A stretch of 64,000 nucleotides of DNA from positions 1 through 64,000 of the forward strand of contig CALWXC010000011.1 of the NCBI GenBank assembly GCA_944385415.1, written 5' to 3'. The translations under genes and the position numbers were made by a program. This document shows positions 39,076-47,155 of this stretch, in pieces (position 1 is the stretch's first letter; the number at the start of each line of letters is the position of its first letter). Source of the DNA: an uncultured Oscillospiraceae bacterium (GTDB taxonomy: Bacteria > Bacillota > Clostridia > Oscillospirales > Oscillospiraceae). Below the pieces are notes generated by a model. The model was not told the origin of the DNA. It ran no database searches and saw only the letters and a program-made list of their open reading frames with translations.

Positions 39076-40686
39076 ATGAAACTGACCTTTTACGGCGCGG
39101 CGCGAGCCGTCACCGGCAGCTGCCACTGCATCACCTGCAACGGCCGCAAGATTCTCATTGACTGCGGCTTGCAGCAAGGTAAAGATGAATGGGATAACAG
39201 CAACAGTGAGTTGGAATTTGTACCAAGTCTCATCGACGATGTCATTGTCACCCACGCCCATATTGACCATACGGGCCGCCTGCCTCTGCTGGTGAAGCAG
39301 GGCTTCCGGGGCCGGATCTTCTGCACCCGTGTCACCGGGGAACTGCTGGACATCATGCTCCGCGATTCGGCCCACATCCAGGAAAGCGACGCCAACTGGA
39401 AAAACCAGAAGGGCCGCCGTTCCGGCGCAGCTCCGGTGGAGCCCCTGTACACCCTCCAGGACGTCATGGAGACGCTGGAACTGATTGTCCCCTGTGAATA
39501 TGGCCGGGAGGTCCGCATTGACGACCAGATTCACGCCCGGTTCACCGACGCGGGCCATCTGCTGGGCTCCGCCGCCATCGAGCTGTGGCTGACGGAGAAC
39601 GGTTCCTCCCGCAAGGTGGTGTTCACCGGCGACCTGGGCAACACCGATCAGCCCATTATCCGGGACCCCCAGCCCATTTACGACGCGGACTATCTCGTCA
39701 CGGAAAGTACCTATGGCAACCGGGAACACGATGCACAGGAGGATTACACAGCCCGTCTGGCCCAGATCATCGACGAAACCCTGGGCAACGGCGGCAATGT
39801 AGTGATTCCGTCCTTTGCCGTGGGCCGCACACAGGAACTGCTCTACAAAATCCGGGAGATGAAAGAGCAGAACATGGTTAAGAGCGTGCCCCACTTTGAA
39901 GTGGTGGTGGACAGTCCCCTGGCCAATGAGGCCACCCGCATTTATTCCGGCGACCTGCGGGGCTATCTGGACGAGGAGGCACTGGCCACCATTCGGGAAC
40001 GGGATCTGTTCACCTTCCCCGGCCTGCGGCTGATTCCCGGCGTGGAGGAGTCCCGTGCCCTGAACACGGACCCCACGCCCCGGGTCATCATCTCCGCCGC
40101 CGGTATGTGCGACGCGGGCCGGGTCCGGCACCACCTGAAACACAACCTGTGGCGGCGGGAGTGCGCGGTGGTCTTCGTGGGCTACCAGGCCGAGGGTACC
40201 CTGGGCCGTTCCCTGCTGGACGGGGTCAAGCACGTCAAGCTCTTCGGCGAGGAAATCGAGGTCAACGCCAATATCTATGTGCTCCACGGCCTGTCCTCCC
40301 ACGCCGACCGCTCCCATCTGCTGGCCTGGGCGCAGAACTTTAACCCGGCTCCCCGCCATACCTTTGTGGTCCACGGACAGGACGAGGTGACGGAGGAATA
40401 CGCCCAACTGTTGACAGACAACCATATTCCGGCCCATGCGCCTCTGCCCGGCGAGGTCTATGACCTGCTGGAGAATCGGGTGGTGGAAGCCGGTACGGCC
40501 CGGGTACGGCCCACGGCCACGGTCAAGACCAAACCCGTGCAGCCCGCTTCCCCGGCCTATCGCCGTTTGGAACAGATGGCCAAGGAACTGCTGCTGGCAG
40601 TCGAACACAACCGGGGCGGCTCCAACAAGGATTTGGGCAAGTTTGCCGATCAGATCAAATCCCTTATCGACAAGTGGGACAGATAA
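39076..40686 (+). CDS. Metallo-beta-lactamase/beta-CASP RNA nuclease
   Basis: The 536-residue protein has the MBL motif HAHIDHTG (about residues 60-67), the histidine in AGHLLGS and the aspartate in GDLGNTD. It also has the beta-CASP additions: VGRTQELLYKI, ISAAGMCDAGRVRHHLKHNL and LHGLSSHADRSHLL. These define the RNA-processing branch (CPSF73/Ysh1-like). A C-terminal extension of about 80 residues is not part of the fold. It probably cleaves RNA in the cytoplasm. AAAGGAGGAAACTCT precedes the ATG. It follows the amidohydrolase gene by 40 bases. Confidence 0.93.
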   Translation: MKLTFYGAARAVTGSCHCITCNGRKILIDCGLQQGKDEWDNSNSELEFVPSLIDDVIVTHAHIDHTGRLPLLVKQGFRGRIFCTRVTGELLDIMLRDSAHIQESDANWKNQKGRRSGAAPVEPLYTLQDVMETLELIVPCEYGREVRIDDQIHARFTDAGHLLGSAAIELWLTENGSSRKVVFTGDLGNTDQPIIRDPQPIYDADYLVTESTYGNREHDAQEDYTARLAQIIDETLGNGGNVVIPSFAVGRTQELLYKIREMKEQNMVKSVPHFEVVVDSPLANEATRIYSGDLRGYLDEEALATIRERDLFTFPGLRLIPGVEESRALNTDPTPRVIISAAGMCDAGRVRHHLKHNLWRRECAVVFVGYQAEGTLGRSLLDGVKHVKLFGEEIEVNANIYVLHGLSSHADRSHLLAWAQNFNPAPRHTFVVHGQDEVTEEYAQLLTDNHIPAHAPLPGEVYDLLENRVVEAGTARVRPTATVKTKPVQPASPAYRRLEQMAKELLLAVEHNRGGSNKDLGKFADQIKSLIDKWDR

Positions 40687-40715
40687 GCCGTCTCAGATTC
40701 TGGTATCAAACGTGC

Positions 40716-40762
40716 AAAAAGTATCGGGAATCGTCTTTCCGGCGATTCCCGATACTTTTTGC
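40716..40762. terminator. Terminator after the beta-CASP nuclease gene
   Basis: AAAAAGTATCGGGAATCG at 40716-40733 pairs exactly with CGATTCCCGATACTTTTT at 40743-40760. A and T runs at the ends allow use on both strands; the next gene is convergent. Confidence 0.93.
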
Positions 40763-40800
40763 TATGCAATGAAAGCGTGCGCCGCACCATGGCCGGCTGC

Positions 40801-41046
40801 TTACTTTTTGACGTCAAAAATCCCTATGATCTTGTTGCAGTGCTCGCAATAATATGCATTGGGGATTTTTGTCTGGCCAAAAACCATGTCGCTCACATTG
40901 CTGTGTCCGATGGACTTTCCGCCTTCATAGATTAATTTGCGGAGCCCCTTTTTTTGAAACTCCCGGCGCGGCACCCACATAACTGTAATGCCACTTGCCA
41001 CAATGCCTCCTGGCTGCATCTCTGCGCCGCATACTATACATTTCAT
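40801..41046 (-). CDS. DUF6487-like small zinc-ribbon protein
   Basis: The 81-residue protein starts at the ATG at 41046 after GAGGATCGTTGCT. Two CxxC pairs (KCIVCGAEM at the start and YYCEHCNKI near the end) would bind one zinc ion. The middle contains VPRREFQKKGLRKL. The pattern is that of small PF20097/DUF6487 proteins, often described only as hypothetical. It stands alone between two terminators. Confidence 0.72.
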   Translation of the reverse strand: MKCIVCGAEMQPGGIVASGITVMWVPRREFQKKGLRKLIYEGGKSIGHSNVSDMVFGQTKIPNAYYCEHCNKIIGIFDVKK

Positions 41047-41155
41047 AGCAACGATCCTCGTCCCTCGTTTCACAGCAGTCATTTAATCAAATATCTATTT
41101 ATCTCGCCATTATAGCAGTTTGCGACGCACCTGTAAAGGGCCTCCGTGGCATAGA

Positions 41156-41196
41156 AACCCCCACCATTTCCCAGGAGGAAACAATGGGGGTTTCAA
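41156..41196 (-). terminator. Terminator after metQ
   Basis: AAACCCCCA at the lower side pairs with TGGGGGTTT at the upper side, with further imperfect pairing around a CTCCTGGGA loop. It lies just beyond the metQ stop. Confidence 0.7.
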
Positions 41197-41202
41197 TGTC
41201 TT

Positions 41203-42009
41203 TTAGAATACCGGGACCACGGCGCCGCCGTAGGTCTCCTCGATGAAGGCGCGGGTCTCGTCGGAGGTCAGGCACTCAATCAGCGCCTTGACGGCCTCGT
41301 TGTCCTCGTTGCCCTCCTTGACCACCAGCACGTTGGCATAGGTCTGAGCGCCCTCGGAATCGGCGCCCTCCGAAGCCAGGGCATCGGTGGCAGGGTTCAG
41401 ACCGGCGTCCATGGCAAAGTTGGAGTTGATGACGTTGAGATCAAACTCCTCCACGGTCTTGGGCAGCATGGCGGCTTCCAGCTCGGTGAACTCCAGGTTC
41501 TTGGGGTTGGAGGTGATGTCCTTGGGTGTGGCGTTGAGACCGGCGGCGGGGTCGATCTCAATGAGACCCTGGGCAGCCAGCAGCTGCAGGGCGCGGGCCT
41601 CGTTGGTCACGTCGTTGGGCACGGCCACGGTGCCGCCGTCGGGCACTTCCTCAATGGAAGCGGACTTGCCGGGATAGATGCCCATGGGCTCATAGTGGAT
41701 CTTGGCCACGCTGACCAGATGGGTGCCGTTGTCCGCGTTGAACTGCTCCAGGTAGGGGGTGTGCTGGAAGAAGTTGGCGTCTTCCTCGCCGTCCTCTACG
41801 GCGGTGTTGGGGATGATATAGTCACTGTACTCGGTGACTTCCAGGGTGTAGCCCTTCTCTTTCATCATATCTTTGCAGGCGTTGAGAATTTCGGCGTGGG
41901 GCACGGCGGTGGCAGCCACCTTCAAGGTGGTGTCGTCCTTCTTGGCGCCGCAGGCGCCCAGGGTTGCCACCAGACCGACGGCCAGCAGCGTTGCGATCAG
42001 CTTTTTCAT
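41203..42009 (-). CDS. metQ: MetQ: methionine ABC transporter substrate-binding lipoprotein
   Basis: The 268-residue lipoprotein has the signal MKKLIATLLAVGLVATLGAC, with Cys20 as the lipid attachment site. The NlpA/MetQ fold follows: LKVAATAVPHAEILNACKDM, DANFFQHTPYLEQFN, MGIYPGKSASIEEVPDG and VINSNFAMDAGLNP. It captures methionine outside the membrane for MetNI. It is the third gene of metN-metI-metQ, controlled by an upstream T-box. Confidence 0.95.
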   Translation of the reverse strand: MKKLIATLLAVGLVATLGACGAKKDDTTLKVAATAVPHAEILNACKDMMKEKGYTLEVTEYSDYIIPNTAVEDGEEDANFFQHTPYLEQFNADNGTHLVSVAKIHYEPMGIYPGKSASIEEVPDGGTVAVPNDVTNEARALQLLAAQGLIEIDPAAGLNATPKDITSNPKNLEFTELEAAMLPKTVEEFDLNVINSNFAMDAGLNPATDALASEGADSEGAQTYANVLVVKEGNEDNEAVKALIECLTSDETRAFIEETYGGAVVPVF

Positions 42010-42031
42010 TTTCAGGTTCCTCCTTTAATTT

Positions 42032-42700
42032 TCAGCGAAGTCTCTTATCCAGCTTTCTGGAAAGCCAGCTGAACAGCGATTGTACGACCTGGACCATGAC
42101 GATGATCAAAAGCACCGTGGTCAGCAAAACCGGGGGTACGCTGCGGACATAACCGTACCGCACAGCCAGGTCACCCAGTCCCCCCGCGCCAACCGTACCG
42201 GCAATGGTCGTATAGGCGATGATGGTGACAATGGAAATGGACGCGCCCAAAATCAGGGAAGGCCGGGCCTCGGGTAAATAAACCTTGCGGACAATCTGCC
42301 ATATGGACGCACCCATGGATTGGGCCGCTTCCACCACACCGCCGTCCACTTCCGACAGGGACGACTCCACCATCCGGGCGATAAAGGGGGCGGCGGAGAT
42401 CACCAGGGGCGGAATGGCACCGCGAACGCCGATTTTCGTACCCACAAGAAATTTTGTGAAATCCAGCAGCAAAATCATCAGGATAATAAAGGGAATGGAA
42501 CGGCCGATGTTGATGATCCAGCCCACAATGCGATTGCACCAGGGACGTTCCCAGATGCCGCCGGGGCGGGTGACAATCAGCAGCACGCCCAGGGGCAAGC
42601 CGATAATATAGGCAAAGATGGTGGAAGCCACCACCATGATGGTGGTATCCCGGAGACCTTCCAGAATCAGTCCGCCGTATTCATTCCAAAATTCAGCCAT
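42032..42700 (-). CDS. metI: MetI: methionine ABC transporter permease
   Basis: The 222-residue membrane protein has five hydrophobic segments and the permease EAA-like loop (VVEAAQSMGASIWQIVRKVY, then LPEARPSLILGAS). That loop contacts the ATPase. It overlaps metN by eight bases and is followed by metQ after 22 bases. The length is normal for MetI. Confidence 0.95.
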   Translation of the reverse strand: MAEFWNEYGGLILEGLRDTTIMVVASTIFAYIIGLPLGVLLIVTRPGGIWERPWCNRIVGWIINIGRSIPFIILMILLLDFTKFLVGTKIGVRGAIPPLVISAAPFIARMVESSLSEVDGGVVEAAQSMGASIWQIVRKVYLPEARPSLILGASISIVTIIAYTTIAGTVGAGGLGDLAVRYGYVRSVPPVLLTTVLLIIVMVQVVQSLFSWLSRKLDKRLR

Positions 42701-43706
42701 GGTCCGGCACCTCCTCCATGGTCACGTTGGGTTGGGATTGAATATAGTTTACTGCCTTGGCGGCTTCTGCGGGGTCCTGGGGCAGACCCAGCAGCATAGT
42801 ACCGAAGGCCTTGCCGTCGATGTTGCGGGTATCCGCGCCGAGAATATTGACCTTCACGCCGCAGTCGATGGCCAGGGACGCAATGAGGGGCTCATACGAG
42901 GAACCACCATTGAACGCGATGCGGATGACGCGGGATTCCCGCAGGGCTTCCAGCTTGACGCCGCCGGGATACACCAGCTGGCGGCCGATTTCCGACTGAG
43001 GATTGGCGAAGATCTCCGCCACCTCCCCCTGTTCGGCCACCACACCACCGCTGAGGATGGCCACCCGGTGGCAAATGCGCTCCACCACTTTCATCTCATG
43101 GGTGATAATGACCACAGTGACGCCCAGCTTCTGGTTCAGGTCCTTGAGCAGCTCCAGAATGGACAACGTCGTGGTGGGGTCCAGGGCCGAGGTGGCCTCG
43201 TCGCACAGCAGTACCTTGGGGTCTGTGGCCAAGGCTCTGGCAATGGCAATGCGCTGTTTCTGGCCGCCGGACATCTGGGCCGGGTAGGCATTTTCCCGGT
43301 CACCCAGCCCCACCACTTCCAGCAGCTCCCGGGCCTTCTTCCGGGCCTGTGCCTTGGGCACGCCCGTCAGCTCCAGGGGAAAACAGATATTGTCCAAGGC
43401 CGTCCGCTGCATCAGCAGATTAAATCCCTGAAAGATCATGCCGATGGACTGGCGTGCCTTGCGCAGCTGCCGGTCCGTGAGCTGGGTCAGCTCCTGGCCG
43501 TCCACCACCACGCTGCCGGCAGTGGGCCGCTCCAGCAGATTCATGCAGCGGACCAGCGTACTTTTACCGGCGCCGGACAGGCCGATGATGCCGAAAATCT
43601 CTCCTTTTTGAATGTTCAGTGAAATGTGCTCCAGGGCGTGGACGGCGTCCGCCCCCTGGCCGAAGGTCTTGGTCAGGTCTCGAATCTGAATGATCGGTTC
43701 TGCCAT
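42693..43706 (-). CDS. metN: MetN: methionine ABC transporter ATP-binding protein
   Basis: The 337-residue ATPase starts at the ATG at 43706 after GGAAAGGAGCGG. It has Walker A (GLSGAGKSTL), the signature MSGGQKQRIAIARAL, Walker B (VLLCDEATSALDP) and the switch His (VVIITHEM). The last ~90 residues form the NIL regulatory domain of MetN (YPGGVKLEALRESRVIRIAF), which binds methionine to inhibit transport. It is the first gene of the operon after the T-box. Confidence 0.95.
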   Translation of the reverse strand: MAEPIIQIRDLTKTFGQGADAVHALEHISLNIQKGEIFGIIGLSGAGKSTLVRCMNLLERPTAGSVVVDGQELTQLTDRQLRKARQSIGMIFQGFNLLMQRTALDNICFPLELTGVPKAQARKKARELLEVVGLGDRENAYPAQMSGGQKQRIAIARALATDPKVLLCDEATSALDPTTTLSILELLKDLNQKLGVTVVIITHEMKVVERICHRVAILSGGVVAEQGEVAEIFANPQSEIGRQLVYPGGVKLEALRESRVIRIAFNGGSSYEPLIASLAIDCGVKVNILGADTRNIDGKAFGTMLLGLPQDPAEAAKAVNYIQSQPNVTMEEVPDHG

Positions 43707-43748
43707 GGACCAACCGCTCCTTTCCTTGTCAAACTGTCGTATGGGCAT

Positions 43749-44020
43749 AAAAAAACGCCCCTGATCTTCGATCAAGGACGACAGACTACTCCACCGTGGT
43801 ACCACCTTGGTTCGCCGCTGCCTCACGGAAACGGCCTTACAGCGTACTGACATACGCCTGCGCGATGACGGGCGCTCCCGTCGCAGCCTATACCATAGCG
43901 GTAGTCGGTGCGCAGCTCCGGAACCATGTTCAGCACAGCGTGCCGTGCCCCCTCTCACCTGCCAGGGCTCTCTTGGACGGTCGGTTTGGCTTACTCTTTC
44001 CTTCATTGCCTTTCAGCTAT
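43749..44020 (-). ncRNA. T-box leader controlling metNIQ
   Basis: Read on the minus strand, the region starts with AATGAAGGAAAGAGTA, has a stem I region with AGGTGAGAGG and a possible methionine specifier ATG in GAACATGGTT (43925-43927), and reaches the T-box sequence AAGGTGGTACCACGG (about 43797-43811). It ends in a terminator (CGTCCTTGATC pairs with GATCAGGGGCG, then seven T at 43749-43755). Uncharged tRNA binding should prevent the terminator and allow metNIQ expression. The methionine assignment follows from the genes controlled and the ATG position, not from a folded model. Confidence 0.92.
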
Positions 44021-44143
44021 GAAATTGGTAGTCATAGTATACGACACCGACCGGACGCCGTCAACGGTTATTTTCCATGAAAGCCACAATTTTTTCAGAA
44101 AACCTTCGGCTACTCCGCACAAACCGGCCCCGAATTTCTCCCA

Positions 44144-44172
44144 TTGACAACCATACCCCCATGGTTTACAAT
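44144..44172 (+). promoter_or_regulatory. Sigma-A promoter of ilvE
   Basis: TTGACA (44144-44149) and TACAAT (44167-44172) are separated by 17 bases. The transcript has a leader of about 160 bases, with a GC-rich hairpin CCGGCGGCCC/GGGCCCCGG near 44301-44334 just before the ribosome site. Confidence 0.9.
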
Positions 44173-44339
44173 AGGAAAAATACTTCAATGCTAAAATTCG
44201 GTAAAGCAATCCACGACGGGTCCCGACGGCTTCGGCTTGACCTGGCCTGCAAAAAGGACTAAAATAAGAGGAGTATTGAAGATACCGAAAGAAAGAATGA
44301 ACCGGCGGCCCCATGGGCCCCGGCGGAAAGGAAGACACC

Positions 44340-45413
44340 ATGAGCAACATCAAAATTACCAGAACGACGACTCCCAAGGCAAAGCCCGATCAGAACCATC
44401 TGGGCTTCGGCAAATACTATACCGACCACATGCTGCGCATCGACTACACCGCCGGTATCGGCTGGCATGACGCCCGCATTGAGCCCTTCGGCAATCTGGA
44501 GATTCATCCGGCCGCCGTGGTGCTCCACTACGGCACCGAGATTTTTGAGGGCCTCAAGGCCTACCGCCGCCCCGACGGCAAGGTGCAGATGTTCCGCCCC
44601 ATGGAGAACATTCGCCGCATGAACAACTCCGCCCGCCGCATGTGCCTGCCCACCATGGACGAGGATCTGGCATTGGAGAGCCTGCTGCTCTTTGTGGAGC
44701 TGGAAGAGGATTGGGTCCCCTCCGCCCCCGGTACCTCCCTGTATCTGCGGCCCTTTATGATCGCCACGGAGCCCAATCTGGCGGTCCATACGGCCAAGGA
44801 GATATCCTATCTGGTCATCGCCTCTCCTGTGGCCAGCTATTTCCCCGAGGGCCTCAAGCCTGTCAAGATCATGATTGAGGACGAGGACGTCCGCGCTGTC
44901 CGCGGCGGCACCGGCGAGGCCAAGTGCGGCGGCAACTACGCGGCGGCCACCCGTGCCGGCGACCGGGCCGAGACCAAGGGCTATTCTCAGGTTCTGTGGC
45001 TGGACGGCGTCGAGCGGAAGTACATCGAGGAAGTGGGCGCCATGAACGTCATGTTCAAGATTGGCGACGAAATCGTGACTCCCAAGCTCACCGGCTCCAT
45101 TCTGCCGGGCATCACCCGCAAGAGCGCCATTGAGCTGCTGGCCAGCCAGGGCATCACCGTGTCCGAGCGTCTCCTGAGCGTGGACGAGCTCATCGGCGCA
45201 GCCAAGGACGGCACATTGGACGAGGCCTGGGGCATCGGCACCGCCGCCATCATCTCCCCCATCGGCGTTCTGGGTTATCAGGGTGTGGATTACACCATCC
45301 ACAACGGCGAAATTGGCCCCTTCGCCCAGAAGCTGTATGACGATCTCTCTGGCATCCAGTGGGGCAAGACCGAGGACCCCTTCGGCTGGACCTTCCCCAT
45401 CGACCAGCAGTAA
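44340..45413 (+). CDS. ilvE: Branched-chain amino acid aminotransferase
   Basis: The 357-residue PLP enzyme of fold type IV starts at the ATG at 44340 after GGAAAGGAAG. It has YGTEIFEGLKAYRRPDG, the PLP-binding lysine Lys195 (TGEAKCGGNYA), LWLDGVERKYIEEVG and GSILPGITRKSAIELL. It performs the last transamination in leucine, isoleucine and valine synthesis, or the first step of their breakdown. The length is standard for IlvE of the eukaryote-like BCAT group (about 340-360). Confidence 0.95.
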   Translation: MSNIKITRTTTPKAKPDQNHLGFGKYYTDHMLRIDYTAGIGWHDARIEPFGNLEIHPAAVVLHYGTEIFEGLKAYRRPDGKVQMFRPMENIRRMNNSARRMCLPTMDEDLALESLLLFVELEEDWVPSAPGTSLYLRPFMIATEPNLAVHTAKEISYLVIASPVASYFPEGLKPVKIMIEDEDVRAVRGGTGEAKCGGNYAAATRAGDRAETKGYSQVLWLDGVERKYIEEVGAMNVMFKIGDEIVTPKLTGSILPGITRKSAIELLASQGITVSERLLSVDELIGAAKDGTLDEAWGIGTAAIISPIGVLGYQGVDYTIHNGEIGPFAQKLYDDLSGIQWGKTEDPFGWTFPIDQQ

Positions 45414-45427
45414 CATTACATAGCAGC

Positions 45428-45460
45428 AACGCCGCGTTGTCATAAGACAACGCGGCGTTG
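45428..45460. terminator. Hairpin between converging ilvE and RNA methyltransferase genes
   Basis: CAACGCCGCGTTGTC at 45428-45442 and GACAACGCGGCGTTG at 45446-45460 are exact inverted repeats with a 3-base loop. No clear T run follows, so it may work as a weak terminator for both genes. Confidence 0.7.
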
Positions 45461-45473
45461 CTGTTGTATCCGT

Positions 45474-46292
45474 TTATCTGGCCCGCAGCTCCCAAAAGGC
45501 CACGGACCCAGCAGCGGCCACATTGAGGGAATCCACGCCGTGCTGCATGGGGATGCAGGCCGTGTACTCACAGGCAGCAATGGTGTCATGGGCCAGGCCG
45601 TCCCCCTCGGTACCCAGAACAATGGCCAGCTTGTCCTGTTCTTTCAGAATCGGGGCATCAATGGACAAGGCCCGGTCATCCAGCGCCATAGCCACGGTGG
45701 CAAAGCCCAACTGGTGGAGGCGGGACAGACCCGGCTCCGGCCAGCCCATCTCCAGGCGGGTCCAGGGAATCTGAAACACGGTACCCATGCTGACCCGGAC
45801 AGCCCGCCGGTTCAGCGGGTCACAGCAGGTGGGGCTTAACAGGATACCGTCCATACCCAGAGCCGCCGCCGCCCGGAATAACGCGCCCACATTGGTGGTG
45901 TCCACAATGCCCTCCAGCACTGCCAGCCGCCGGGCCCCGTTGCAGACCTCCTCCACAGTGGGCTGGGGTTTTCGGCCCATGGCACAGAGAACGCCCCGTG
46001 TCAGGGCATAGCCCGTCAGCGACGCCAGGACCTCCCGCGCCCCGGTATAGACCGGAATATCCCCGCAGCGGTCGATGATGGCCCGTCCCTGGCCCTCCAG
46101 ATGGCGGTGCTCCATCAGCAGCGCTTTCGGCTCGTAGCCCGCGTCCAGAGCCGTACCGATGACCTTGGGGCTCTCCGCGATCAACAGCCCCCGTTCCGGC
46201 TCCAGCCGGTTCCGCAGCTGGGCCTCTGTCAGCCGGGTAAAGGCCGCCAGTTCCGGAATGTTGATATCGGTTACTTCGATGATTTGGGCCAT
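45474..46292 (-). CDS. TrmH/SpoU-family RNA 2'-O-methyltransferase
   Basis: The 272-residue protein starts at the ATG at 46292. It has an N-terminal substrate-binding part (RNRLEPERGLLIAESPKVIG) and the C-terminal SPOUT knot domain with the motifs ILEG-like VLEGIVDTTNVGALFRAAAA (N-x-G-x-x-x-R), AIVLGTEGDGL and IPMQHGVDSLNVAAAG. The trefoil-knot residues bind S-adenosylmethionine. It probably methylates a ribose in rRNA or tRNA; the target is not known. The length fits RlmB/TrmH-like members. Confidence 0.9.
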   Translation of the reverse strand: MAQIIEVTDINIPELAAFTRLTEAQLRNRLEPERGLLIAESPKVIGTALDAGYEPKALLMEHRHLEGQGRAIIDRCGDIPVYTGAREVLASLTGYALTRGVLCAMGRKPQPTVEEVCNGARRLAVLEGIVDTTNVGALFRAAAALGMDGILLSPTCCDPLNRRAVRVSMGTVFQIPWTRLEMGWPEPGLSRLHQLGFATVAMALDDRALSIDAPILKEQDKLAIVLGTEGDGLAHDTIAACEYTACIPMQHGVDSLNVAAAGSVAFWELRAR

Positions 46293-46400
46293 ATGTGCGC
46301 ACCCTCTCCTGTGAATTTCTCCCTTGATGATAGCAAAGGCCGCTTTTTCTGTCAACGTCCCTTCTGTCCCCACTGCGGAAAGCGGATTCTGGATTGACGG

Positions 46401-46982
46401 TTACACATTGGCCCGCACGACTTTACAGGGATTGCCAACGGCAATGACATTGTCCGGAATATCCTTTGTGACCACGCTGCCCGCTCCAATGACCACATTG
46501 TTCCCGATTTTCACACCGGGCAGCAGGATTGCGCCGCCAATCCATACGTTGTTGCCAATATGGACGGGCGCCGTCCGCGTTTTACAAAATTCAAAGGTTC
46601 CATCTGGTTTTGGTTCGCCAAACCGTTCCGATGCGTTGGTGGGATGAAATGCAGTATAGATCTGCACATTGGGCCCAATCAGGGCGTTGTCCCCGATGAC
46701 AATTGCATTGTCATCCAGAAAGGTACAGTTCATGTTGACTTCACAGTTATTGCCAAAGTAGATGTTATTTCCATAATCTACATAAAAGGGCGGAGTAATC
46801 CATAAGTTTTTCCCCCGTCCTCCCAGCAGTTGGTCCAAAACCCGCTCTTTGCCCTCCAGGTCCTCCGATTGCAGCCCATTGTACTGCAAAATCAAATTTT
46901 TTGCCTTGTGCCATTGGGTCAGCAACTCCTGGTCTCCACAGTCGTACAGCTCTCCTGCCAGCATTTTTTCTCGTTCTGTCAT
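46401..46982 (-). CDS. Maltose/galactoside O-acetyltransferase-like hexapeptide protein
   Basis: The 193-residue protein begins MTEREKMLAGELYDCGDQEL, the typical Mac/Lac-acetyltransferase N-terminal domain. A left-handed beta helix with hexapeptide repeats follows (NNIYFGNNCEVNMNCTFLDD, IGDNALIGPNVQIYTAFHP, VWIGGAILLPGVKIGNNVVI). The catalytic histidine is in TAFHPTNA. These enzymes acetylate sugars with acetyl-CoA, possibly for detoxification or surface sugars. The start at 46982 is chosen because the nearer upstream ATG has no room for a ribosome site. Confidence 0.9.
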   Translation of the reverse strand: MTEREKMLAGELYDCGDQELLTQWHKAKNLILQYNGLQSEDLEGKERVLDQLLGGRGKNLWITPPFYVDYGNNIYFGNNCEVNMNCTFLDDNAIVIGDNALIGPNVQIYTAFHPTNASERFGEPKPDGTFEFCKTRTAPVHIGNNVWIGGAILLPGVKIGNNVVIGAGSVVTKDIPDNVIAVGNPCKVVRANV

Positions 46983-47080
46983 ATGGGATTGCATTCCTTT
47001 CTGTTTGATTTTTCCGATGGGATGGAAGTCTCTCCACACGTCGGACCCCATCCCCATGGGAGAAGTCCATGCCAATATAC

Positions 47081-47112
47081 AAAAACGGAGCGCCGGGGCG
47101 CTCCGTTTTTGC
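47081..47112. terminator. Terminator between SLH-protein gene and acetyltransferase gene
   Basis: AAAAACGGAGCGCC pairs with GGCGCTCCGTTTTT, loop GG. The ends are A- and T-rich on both strands. It lies downstream of the SLH gene stop at 47156. Confidence 0.9.
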
Positions 47113-47155
47113 CCCCTGTGAGGGGATGTATCTTGGGGAGTGAGGGAAGCAGAAG

